DNA of 32,541 nucleotides from a virus: positions 1-32,541 of IMG/VR virus record IMGVR_UViG_3300036671_000180; one strand, given 5' to 3'. Position numbers and translations under genes: made by a program. Shown in pieces: positions 26,816-32,541 of the stretch (within the stretch, counting starts at the first letter, position 1; each line of letters opens with the position of its first letter). The notes beneath the pieces were generated by a model. The model was given only the letters and a program-made list of their open reading frames with translations. It ran no database searches and was not told where the DNA came from.

Positions 26816-27307
26816 ATGTTTAAAAAACTTATTCTTGCAGTTGTTATAATTTCACTCATCCTATTAGGCGCTAATACACCTTCCAAAGCATCAGGCATTA
26901 ATGTCTGGAAGACAGAGAAGGATCAAACAATATCTAAAGATCGTTGGACTACCATGATCTTTGGGGATAGAAAAGAGATGGCTCCTATAGGACCAGGAAG
27001 AACTCTTTACTGTTCGCAGATCCATATGTACTTCCCTAATAAAAAACCTCGCTGGGTAAAATTACGTTTAGGTAGAGAACTTCCAAATGGAAAATTAGAC
27101 ACTACTGGCACTAACACATGGACCCTAGGTAAGAATGCCCCAGAGAAGTGGCAGGGAGCGGTCTGTTGGCCAATTAATACCGAGTACCCAATGACTATTC
27201 AAGTCAAGTTTGGCGGAGGTCCTAGTAAAGTAGTAATTACTCAAAAGCAGTACAAAGCATGGAATCCTGGAGTTGACATCCCAGACGAGGTACTTGTCTT
27301 TGATTAG
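26816..27307 (+). CDS. Secreted protein with signal peptide, 163 aa
   Basis: MFKKLILAVVIISLILLGAN is a signal sequence, with probable cleavage after SKA (TPSKASG). The mature part is about 135 residues, beta-rich with two Cys (YCSQIHMYF and AVCWPINTEY) that could form a disulfide. Could act in the cell wall or as a secreted superinfection-exclusion factor; no family recognised. It is convergent with the leftward gene at 27313. Confidence 0.7.
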   Translation: MFKKLILAVVIISLILLGANTPSKASGINVWKTEKDQTISKDRWTTMIFGDRKEMAPIGPGRTLYCSQIHMYFPNKKPRWVKLRLGRELPNGKLDTTGTNTWTLGKNAPEKWQGAVCWPINTEYPMTIQVKFGGGPSKVVITQKQYKAWNPGVDIPDEVLVFD

Positions 27308-27312
27308 TCCAG

Positions 27313-27633
27313 TTAAAATTTACTTTCTTGTTTATCTAACTTACGTTCCTTGATTAAATTGCTAGCAGTTTTGTTTTTGTAGTGGACAGTTTTAATTTGT
27401 TCAATCTTAAATGAGCGCCAAATTTCGTGACCTCTAGGTCCACCAATGACATCAATCCATTCAGCCTTAGAAGTTTTTACATGTTTTATAAATCTGTATC
27501 TTCCTCTATGCCCACAGATAGATACCTCAGTTCCAGATTCCACGTTTCTATTGTTAACACTAATAGAGTAAGTCTCTACCCACGAAGGGTTAGGATTTTT
27601 CTTAACTACTTTAGATATCTTTTTAGTTGCCAT
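27313..27633 (-). CDS. Hypothetical basic protein, 106 aa, leaderless
   Basis: Start taken at ATG 27633 (MATKKISKVVKKNPNPSWVE), 6 nt after TATAAT; the ORF to 27705 runs through the promoter into the next gene. Lys-rich N-terminus, then a small beta-barrel-like core (SGTEVSICGHRGRYRFIKHV, WIDVIGGPRG). May bind nucleic acid; similar small basic proteins occur in actinophages. Confidence 0.7.
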   Translation of the reverse strand: MATKKISKVVKKNPNPSWVETYSISVNNRNVESGTEVSICGHRGRYRFIKHVKTSKAEWIDVIGGPRGHEIWRSFKIEQIKTVHYKNKTASNLIKERKLDKQESKF

Positions 27634-27639
27634 AAAACC

Positions 27640-27660
27640 ATTATACCACACTCTATGACA
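27640..27660 (-). promoter_or_regulatory. Promoter (leaderless type) for 27313-27633
   Basis: TGTCATA (27660-27654), 8 nt, TATAAT (27645-27640). A diverged relative of the left-arm promoter, and the only one right of 15 kb. It overlaps the end of the hydrolase gene. Confidence 0.55.
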
Positions 27661-28102
27661 TTCTGCCATACGAGACATTACTAGACCAAATCTTTTCATA
27701 CTCAACAGAGCGGTTTGGTTTAGGGGAATGAATTATTTTATTATCCCCAGCATATATCCCCACATGATAAACATATCCAGATTTGCTTCTAAAAAACACT
27801 AAATCTCCCAGAAGACGATCTTCACGAGAGATTTTATTTATTACTTTGTATTGACTGTTTGCTGATCTAGGTAACTCAATACCAACCTGTTTATAAACAT
27901 ATGTTGTAAATCCAGAACAATCAAAACATGTTCCGTTAGATCCTCCTCTGCAATAAGGTGTACCTATCTCACCTAGTGCGACTTCAAAAATTTCACTTAC
28001 AACTTCTTCAGATACAACTCTTGCACTTGCTTGAGTGGATACTAAAAGTAAAGCACCAATTGTAACTACAACGGATATTAATATTCTTAGTAAAGCGCCC
28101 AT
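27653..28102 (-). CDS. NlpC/P60 peptidoglycan hydrolase, 149 aa
   Basis: Start taken at ATG 28102 (MGALLRILISVVVTIGALLL), with AAGGAGG 12 nt upstream. Signal peptide cleaved near TQASA-RV. NlpC/P60 cysteine peptidase: C62 in FDCSGF, H113 in YVYHVGIYAGD, and H125 in IIHSP form the triad; these enzymes cut peptide stems of cell-wall peptidoglycan. With a signal peptide it can leave the cell without a holin. Possible endolysin or wall-entry enzyme. Confidence 0.85.
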   Translation of the reverse strand: MGALLRILISVVVTIGALLLVSTQASARVVSEEVVSEIFEVALGEIGTPYCRGGSNGTCFDCSGFTTYVYKQVGIELPRSANSQYKVINKISREDRLLGDLVFFRSKSGYVYHVGIYAGDNKIIHSPKPNRSVEYEKIWSSNVSYGRMS

Positions 28103-28318
28103 AAAATAAAAAACCTCCTTATGGGGAGTTGTTAATATTTTACCATACAAGTTATTGAAATCTTAAAAAATCAGTGTTAGATAGTAAATAGTACTACTTA
28201 TCCACAGGTCAACGTCCACAAGTAAAACTATTAATAATAAACAAAAAACTAAACAACTATAAAACATAAATAACCTATAGCCTGGACTTTTTTATACTTT
28301 TAGTGTAGGTTCTCTTTT
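28103..28318. other. Divergent intergenic region
   Basis: About 215 AT-rich nt between the NlpC/P60 gene and the rightward methyltransferase. Leftward TAAAAT near 28138 and rightward TATACT (28293) and TAGGTT (28306) can serve as -10 boxes. CTGGAC at 28282 is 18 nt before TAGGTT, which would make the GTG at 28319 leaderless. Confidence 0.45.
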
Positions 28319-29167
28319 GTGAGTAAAAAACTAGGAAACACTCGTGTCACTGGTAAAGAACAGTTTTATACGCCTCAGGGTCTTGCTGACAGAGTTGTAT
28401 CTGATGCAATAGAAGTATTTGGATCAATCACTGATCTAGTTTTTATAGAGCCTGCAGGAGGCACTGGAGCGTTTGTAAATGCAGCAATTAGTAACTCCTT
28501 TAAAGAAATTATTAGTTACGACATCGAACCAAAACATTCAATGGTTATACAAGGAAACTTTCTAGAGCAGAGTCTAAATGTCTCTCGAGCAGTGACAATA
28601 TCAAATCCACCGTTTGGAAGAAATAACTCTCTATCTGTAAAGTTTTTTAATCATGCTGCTTTGTACTCTGATTACATTGTTTTTATTGTGCCTCGTTCAT
28701 GGCGCAAGTGGTCAGTTATGAATAAGTTAGATCCCTACTTTGAACTTAAAAAAGATGAAGAACTCACAATTAACTATGTAGATGATCAAGGTGTAAGTAA
28801 CTACACGTCAAATAACTTACGTACTTGCATCCAATATTGGCAAAGAACTTCTAGTCCTAGAAACCCGTACGATGTAACCGACATGAGTGTAGTAAAGAAA
28901 ACAGATCATAATAATGCTGATGTTGCCTTAACTATATTTGGCTACAGTTGCGGGACCTTACTAACCGAGTTTGAACGTAAACCAAATACGACAAAGATGT
29001 TTCTTAAGTTAAATCATGAAAAAGCACTAGAGGCTTTACAAAGTGTTGACTACTCAAAATTCTCTATGAACACCGCCTATACACAAGCATTATCTTTAAA
29101 AGAGATTAACTATTTAATTAACGAATACATTTTTGAATCCCCGCTAATGATTGGAGAGGTCACATGA
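28319..29167 (+). CDS. N6-adenine DNA methyltransferase-like protein, 282 aa (GTG start)
   Basis: Motif X-like QFYTPQGLADRVV (15-27), motif I FIEPAGGTGAF (42-52), acidic D in SYDIEP, and motif IV NPPFG (96-100) are those of amino-methyltransferases acting on adenine in DNA. The C-terminal half lacks an obvious target-recognition domain. GTG 28319 lies 7 nt after a -10-like TAGGTT. It overlaps the next gene by ATGA and is probably translated with it as a modification unit. Confidence 0.8.
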   Translation: MSKKLGNTRVTGKEQFYTPQGLADRVVSDAIEVFGSITDLVFIEPAGGTGAFVNAAISNSFKEIISYDIEPKHSMVIQGNFLEQSLNVSRAVTISNPPFGRNNSLSVKFFNHAALYSDYIVFIVPRSWRKWSVMNKLDPYFELKKDEELTINYVDDQGVSNYTSNNLRTCIQYWQRTSSPRNPYDVTDMSVVKKTDHNNADVALTIFGYSCGTLLTEFERKPNTTKMFLKLNHEKALEALQSVDYSKFSMNTAYTQALSLKEINYLINEYIFESPLMIGEVT

Positions 29168-30231
29168 CATCTTGGAATTCACTAGAGAGATCTAAAACTC
29201 CTTTAACGTCTCACGTAGAGATGGATGAGATAACACGAGATCTAATACGTCCATTTGATTATCAATCAGAAGGAGAAGGAAAGTTTTATCCATATTTAAT
29301 TCCTTCAGATATTCCAAAAGACTTCGGTATTGGAGTAGTAGTCGGCGCATCTGGAACTGGTAAATCAACTCTTCTAAAACATTTTGGAAAACATGAGCAA
29401 CCTAGTTGGACGCAAGGATCAATTGCATCTAATTTTAAAGATGCTGTAGATGCTAATGAACGTTTATCAGCCGCTGGTCTAATGAGTGTCCCCGAATGGG
29501 TAAAGCCTTACAGCGTTCTTTCTACTGGTCAAAAGTTTCGCGCAGACCTTGCTAGATCACTTAAAAGCGGAGCAGTCATAGATGAGTACACATCTGTAAT
29601 AGATAGAAACGTTGCTAAAGCAGCATCAACCTCCATGTCTAGGTATGTACGTAAAAATGGAATTAAAGGAATAGTCTTAGCAACTGTACATAGAGACATA
29701 CTTGAGTATCTAGAACCAGATTGGGTGATTGATACAGATCGTGGCGAGTGGTCTAACGGGAGGTGGCTTTGTAGACCAGAACTGGTACTCGAAGTATATC
29801 CTGTCCACAACTCCATTTGGAGCCACTTTGCTTCGCACCACTATCTTTCAGAATCGCTCAATAAAGCCTCACACAACTACTTGGCTATCTGGGAAGGACA
29901 AGTAGTAGGTTTTGTTTCTTCTATGACTTACCCTTCGGGAACAGTTAAAAATGCATATAGAGAGCATCGTTTAGTAGTCCATCCTGATTATCAAGGATTT
30001 GGATTTGGACCACGTCTATCTGAGATTGTTGCACAGCATTATGTTAGTAATGGCAAACGTTACTACTCAAAAACATCGCATCCAAGGCTGGGTGGATATC
30101 GTGACAGTTCTCTTTTATGGAAACCAACATCAAAAAACCATATGAAACGCAAAGATGGACAAGACCCAGATAAAACACGCTGGACAATTAACCCAGAACG
30201 CTGGAGTTTTTCTCACGAATACCTAGGTTAA
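29164..30231 (+). CDS. ABC-type ATPase fused to a GNAT acetyltransferase, 355 aa
   Basis: N-terminal ABC ATPase: Walker A GASGTGKST (61-69), signature LSTGQKFRADLARSL (119-133), Walker B AVIDEY (137-142), H-loop H176. There is no membrane domain. C-terminal GNAT domain from about 205: NYLAIWEGQVVGFVSSM, HRLVVHPDYQGFGFGPRL (acetyl-CoA loop, 268-285). This order matches the ABC-ATPase/acetyltransferase architecture of COG2401. The GNAT fold is also that of Mom, so a DNA or RNA modification role beside the methyltransferase is plausible but not shown. Confidence 0.8.
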   Translation: MTSWNSLERSKTPLTSHVEMDEITRDLIRPFDYQSEGEGKFYPYLIPSDIPKDFGIGVVVGASGTGKSTLLKHFGKHEQPSWTQGSIASNFKDAVDANERLSAAGLMSVPEWVKPYSVLSTGQKFRADLARSLKSGAVIDEYTSVIDRNVAKAASTSMSRYVRKNGIKGIVLATVHRDILEYLEPDWVIDTDRGEWSNGRWLCRPELVLEVYPVHNSIWSHFASHHYLSESLNKASHNYLAIWEGQVVGFVSSMTYPSGTVKNAYREHRLVVHPDYQGFGFGPRLSEIVAQHYVSNGKRYYSKTSHPRLGGYRDSSLLWKPTSKNHMKRKDGQDPDKTRWTINPERWSFSHEYLG

Positions 30232-30342
30232 AACAGCCCACACAAATTTTTTCCCCTCACTTACCCCTCCTCCTCTTAGTTAATGGAATGAGAGCCCGGA
30301 CAAAAGCAAATCACTAAACTACCGCAGTGATATGGTTTTTGT

Positions 30343-30705
30343 ATGGATGATTACGATAACGAAACAGAGTTCATAGACTCGCTGGTAGAAATTGGCGCGC
30401 TTGAAATTATCTCCATAGACAGCAACGGGGAACCAGTCTATAAAGTAACTTCAATCTGTAAAGACGTATTTCCAGAACTGTATAAGTCTCACATAGAAGA
30501 TGTAAATCAACTAGCGTTTGAATTATGGTTACTTGATGTAGTTGACATTGATTTTTCAGAAGAGGGAGAGAAAGTCTCCTTTAGACAGCACAACCATAAA
30601 AAGTTCCTAGAAAAAGAAAGCACACTCACTAAAGAACAGGTGGGCCTTGTAAACGTCCTAATGGACAAAAACCTAAGAGACATGGCTCAAAAATATCTTG
30701 ACTAA
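30343..30705 (+). CDS. Hypothetical acidic protein, 120 aa
   Basis: MDDYDNETEFIDSLVEIGAL..., acidic N-terminus, then EPVYKVTSICKDVFPELYKS, which reads like a winged-helix wing and helix, and a C-terminal helix (VGLVNVLMDKNLRDMAQKYL). It could be a small DNA-binding or anti-host protein. TATGGT ends 6 nt before ATG, so leaderless expression is likely. The preceding 110 nt hold no gene. Confidence 0.7.
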   Translation: MDDYDNETEFIDSLVEIGALEIISIDSNGEPVYKVTSICKDVFPELYKSHIEDVNQLAFELWLLDVVDIDFSEEGEKVSFRQHNHKKFLEKESTLTKEQVGLVNVLMDKNLRDMAQKYLD

Positions 30706-30725
30706 CGGCTTCTTACCCTAGGACA

Positions 30726-30770
30726 AACCGTCCCTAGACTCCTTACGGGTTTAGGGGCGGTTCTTTTTAT
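30726..30770. terminator. Bidirectional terminator
   Basis: AACCGTCCCTA with TAGGGGCGGTT (11 pairs, one G-U) around 15 nt, then CTTTTTATT rightward. It lies between converging genes and ends at the stop codon of 30770-31009. Confidence 0.75.
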
Positions 30771-31009
30771 TAAAGAAGATTTACTTTCTTATCTAAATAT
30801 CCTTGAATAACTCTTGGTGTTATGTAGAAAAGAATTTCGCGAACTTCACAAACGTTACAGGCACAGAACGGTAAACCACTCTCTGTCTCAAAATCAGAGT
30901 CTTCTTCTTGCTCAACATCAATAGACTCATAAACATCTTGCATGTAAGACTCAAAACCCTTTTGAAGTTCCTCTGCCCAGTCACCATCTAAAATTTCAAA
31001 TTTTCTCAT
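30770..31009 (-). CDS. Hypothetical acidic protein with Cys cluster, 79 aa
   Basis: Start taken at ATG 31009 (MRKFEILDGDWAEELQKGFE), 6 nt after TATTGT, so leaderless; the ORF to 31096 is less likely. Acidic middle (EQEEDSDFETES), then FCACNVCEVREILFYITPRV with C-x-C-x2-C. Metal-binding or regulatory role possible; not recognised. Confidence 0.6.
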   Translation of the reverse strand: MRKFEILDGDWAEELQKGFESYMQDVYESIDVEQEEDSDFETESGLPFCACNVCEVREILFYITPRVIQGYLDKKVNLL

Positions 31010-31171
31010 AACAGTACAATACCCCAAACACCCACAAATTTCTACCCGGCTCTCCCTTGTCTTTTTCTTCTTTAGTGGGATGAGAGCCCGGACCATTTCC
31101 CTTTATGTAGTTAGTCAAATAGGGTAATTGGATCTATCCATGCTAGACTTTTGCAAGTAGGGTCCCCCTCC

Positions 31172-31242
31172 GCGAGTGTTGCATAATGGTAGTGCACCAT
31201 CCTTCCAAGTTGGTAGTGCCAGTTCGATTCTGGTCACTCGCT
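31172..31242 (+). tRNA. tRNA-Gly (anticodon TCC)
   Basis: 71 nt. Acceptor GCGAGTG with CACTCGC, discriminator T, no encoded CCA. D arm TGCA...TGCA with GGT in the loop. Anticodon arm CCATC-CTTCCAA-GTTGG (one T-T mismatch), anticodon TCC for GGA codons. T arm with TTCGATT loop. GGA is a common glycine codon in the rightward genes, which fits codon compensation. Confidence 0.9.
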
Positions 31243-31268
31243 CTAGATAGTAATTAAAAGGAGATTAA

Positions 31269-31493
31269 GTGTCCTACTCAAGATTTATTATTAGTGACGT
31301 TTATGTATTTGCAAGTTCAGACGGTGTTCATTGCTGTGCGTGTACTCTTATCGAGTCAATGGACGGGGCTTCTTTTGTAGCCAAATCAACTCAACAAATA
31401 GTTGATCATCTGACTATTCATAAATCCCTAGGACATAATGTGCCAGAAGATGTCTTTGATAATCTTTGGCAAGACGACAGCAAAAACTTTTAA
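31269..31493 (+). CDS. Small Cys/His protein, 74 aa (GTG start)
   Basis: MSYSRFIISDVYVFASSDGV, then HCCACTLIE, and QQIVDHLTIHKSLGH. The DVYVF-x-S-x-x-G-x-x-C-C-x-C start and a later H-x3-H-x4-H suggest a zinc finger of a type often seen in actinophage genomes. Start GTG 31269 after AAAAGGAG, 26 nt past the tRNA. Confidence 0.7.
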   Translation: MSYSRFIISDVYVFASSDGVHCCACTLIESMDGASFVAKSTQQIVDHLTIHKSLGHNVPEDVFDNLWQDDSKNF

Positions 31494-31627
31494 AGTTAAA
31501 CATCAGATAAAAATTTCGCCATTCGAGTTTTAGTACTAACTTTCACCTTGGCTCCTTTACAAACAATGTGCGCTTACGATGCTCTGTACAGTAACTTTTA
31601 AGACACTTAATGCGCGTTATATGGTGG

Positions 31628-31690
31628 TATAGTGAAGTTATAGACCCGCCAAGGCTATGTGCGAAAGCATATCCTCAAACTGGCGGGTCA
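31628..31690 (+). ncRNA. Candidate small RNA with 5'-terminal hairpin
   Basis: Extended -10 TGGTATAGT (TATAGT 31628-31633) predicts a start near 31641. Two nt later a hairpin begins: GACCCGCCA with TGGCGGGTC (9 bp), AGG with CCT (3 bp), ATGTGC with GCATAT (6 pairs, one G-U), closed by a GAAA tetraloop. No ORF or U tract follows. Could be a small RNA, a leader or a processing site. Confidence 0.45.
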
Positions 31691-31751
31691 CTCATAGGTA
31701 ATCCACTATTTCCATATTCCTTGAACTGTTCGGTATTTCCGTACAGTTGTG

Positions 31752-31790
31752 TACACAATGTACACAATGTACACAATGTACACAATGTAC
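31752..31790. repeat. 9-bp tandem repeat, 4.3 copies
   Basis: Unit TACACAATG. Each junction forms the palindrome TGTACA, so it offers evenly spaced protein-binding sites, or it arose by slippage. Confidence 0.8.
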
Positions 31791-31796
31791 AAGTGG

Positions 31797-31922
31797 TCAG
31801 CATAGTTCGTTTGTTGTTTCAACTGGCATGGCGAGCGGGAACTGTGGCTCACTGCAGTATGGACAAAGCCAACGAGTCGCGGTTGAGTCGAACTCTTGAC
31901 CACAACTGTCGCACTCATTCAT
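31797..31922 (-). CDS. Small zinc-ribbon protein, 41 aa
   Basis: MNECDSCGQEFDSTATRWLC, then PYCSEPQFPL. CDSCG (4-8) and CPYC (20-23) are a classical ribbon half. ATG after AGAAAGGAAAC. Oriented leftward into the tandem-repeat region. Rightward and leftward shadow ORFs here are longer but have poor composition. Function unknown. Confidence 0.65.
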   Translation of the reverse strand: MNECDSCGQEFDSTATRWLCPYCSEPQFPLAMPVETTNELC

Positions 31923-32110
31923 TTTGTTTCCTTTCTTGGCATTTCTTAATCAGTTGGGGGATTAGTCGCATAGTTCATGGGGATTTAGTCGGTTTGATTC
32001 TTATTCTAGCCTATAGTCTCATTTTGGAAAGATTAAGAACAGTTATCGGGCTAAGAATCACTTTCTAAATAGTAAGATAAAATATATCTAACTTCATAGA
32101 AGGCACTCTT
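31923..32110. other. Intergenic region before the right-end gene
   Basis: Pyrimidine-rich with TAAAAT near 32077 as a possible rightward -10. Nothing else seen. Confidence 0.35.
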
Positions 32111-32541
32111 ATGCCCAACAACGTACCTACTTATAGAGTCATTGCAGATACCCTAACTGCTAGTGTTGACAACATTGTTGTTACTGGCGCTGACATGTAC
32201 ATGGACTCAGTTACCACCGATAACAAAGTTGCAACCATTGGCGATGTTAACGCTGGCCTTAATGCTGATGGTAGTGTTAATATATCCGCTACTGAGCCCT
32301 CAGTAGAAATTACAGCCTTAGCAAGAGCTGGTTCTACTCAAGACATTCTTGTATTCGCATATGTACCTTCAAATCCTGAAGTGTATTTTGACACCGTAAA
32401 CACCGAGACTAACCCAGTTAGTATTGCTATTATTTCGTCTGAAGTAGTAGGAGATGAGTATATCGTTACAGCTGGTGCTACTGGAGTACTTTTTGCTGTA
32501 GGACAGTCATATACCATAAATACAATATCATTCACTAATAC
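32111..32541 (+). CDS. Probable structural protein, 5' part (runs off the window)
   Basis: MPNNVPTYRVIADTLTASVD..., 143 codons open to the right edge. Beta-rich, Val/Thr/Asn/Ala-rich, almost no Lys or Cys, with periodic hydrophobic strands (GEYIV-like VVGDEYIVTAGATGVLFAVG). This composition is typical of head, decoration or tail proteins, and codons include more C-ending triplets than the accessory genes. ATG after GAAGGCACTC. Family not recognised. Confidence 0.6.
   Translation, partial: MPNNVPTYRVIADTLTASVDNIVVTGADMYMDSVTTDNKVATIGDVNAGLNADGSVNISATEPSVEITALARAGSTQDILVFAYVPSNPEVYFDTVNTETNPVSIAIISSEVVGDEYIVTAGATGVLFAVGQSYTINTISFTN

Larger units (their letters stand above)
31494..31796. other. 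Non-coding region with RNA hairpins and tandem repeat
   Basis: About 300 nt without a credible gene. It holds a possible rightward promoter with a long hairpin (31628-31690), a second hairpin (AACTGT, CGG, loop, CCG, ACAGTT near 31726-31750), and a 9-bp tandem repeat. Confidence 0.5.

Noticed and set aside
31752-31790. Tandem repeat as a CRISPR array
   Set aside because: Unit is 9 bp without spacers; not CRISPR.
31706-31918. Leftward 70-codon ORF beginning MSATVVVK
   Set aside because: Frame-shifted shadow of the CxxC zinc-ribbon gene at 31797-31922, which has the better ribosome-binding site.
31610-32068. Rightward 152-codon ORF with VHN repeats
   Set aside because: It starts inside the hairpin RNA region, the repeat is DNA-level (TACACAATG), composition is unlike a protein, and it overlaps a better leftward zinc-ribbon gene.

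Overview
The window looks like part of a tailed-phage genome with low GC content and very dense coding. The phage calls that the sequence supports are an r1t-type holin, a putative small terminase subunit, an NlpC/P60 cell-wall hydrolase with a signal peptide, a class II (B12-dependent) ribonucleotide reductase, a Pnk-type HAD phosphatase, a Mom-like DNA-modification protein, an N6-adenine methyltransferase and a tRNA-Gly. An actinobacterial host is my inference. It rests on the holin type and on many genes whose start codon lies 5-8 nt after a -10 box (leaderless mRNAs). I cannot name the host or a close relative.

Layout. (1) 1-18.9 kb: an almost unbroken leftward arm of about 46 genes, mostly tiny proteins of unknown function. 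It also holds a VWA/metalloprotease-like protein with a MoxR-type AAA+ ATPase (8.7-11.6 kb), the Mom-like gene (14.8 kb), and a terminase/holin group (15.6-17.2 kb). (2) 18.9-19.4 kb: an AT-rich non-coding divergent region with direct repeats, the best candidate for an origin or control region. (3) 19.4-27.3 kb: a rightward arm of coupled micro-genes, then nucleotide and nucleic-acid metabolism (Pnk-type phosphatase, RNR). After a terminator comes a GNAT/methyltransferase/glycosidase-like cluster. (4) 27.3-28.1 kb: two leftward genes including the NlpC/P60 hydrolase. (5) 28.3-30.2 kb: a coupled methyltransferase plus ABC-ATPase/GNAT fusion. (6) 30.3 kb to the end: small genes, tRNA-Gly, a candidate hairpin RNA, a zinc ribbon, and the start of a probable structural gene running off the right edge.

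The most striking feature is the regulatory design of the leftward arm. About 20 intergenic gaps carry the same promoter-like element, read leftward as TGTCAGG, 9 nt, then a -10 hexamer (TACAAT, TATGCT or TAATGT). At 14 of these the predicted mRNA begins almost directly with a short hairpin whose loop is exactly 5 nt and starts with A, followed by a purine-rich ribosome-binding site. The stems change with compensating substitutions, so structure and not sequence appears to be conserved. Other sites in the same class instead give leaderless mRNAs. Most gaps also hold a GC-rich terminator and a separate 17-bp dispersed repeat, CCTAAAAAATTTACAAA. Terminator, repeat, promoter and hairpin together form a standard cassette in front of small accessory genes. 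It is comparable in logic to the PeSL cassettes of T4-type phages, the SAS/ESAS elements of cluster K mycobacteriophages and the stoperators of cluster A, but different in sequence. One promoter drives no ORF and instead fronts a closed ~120-nt structured RNA candidate.

Many gene starts below were moved inward from the longest ORF because the longest ORF runs through the promoter or leader hairpin. All functions are from reading the sequence only; nothing was searched or computed with software.
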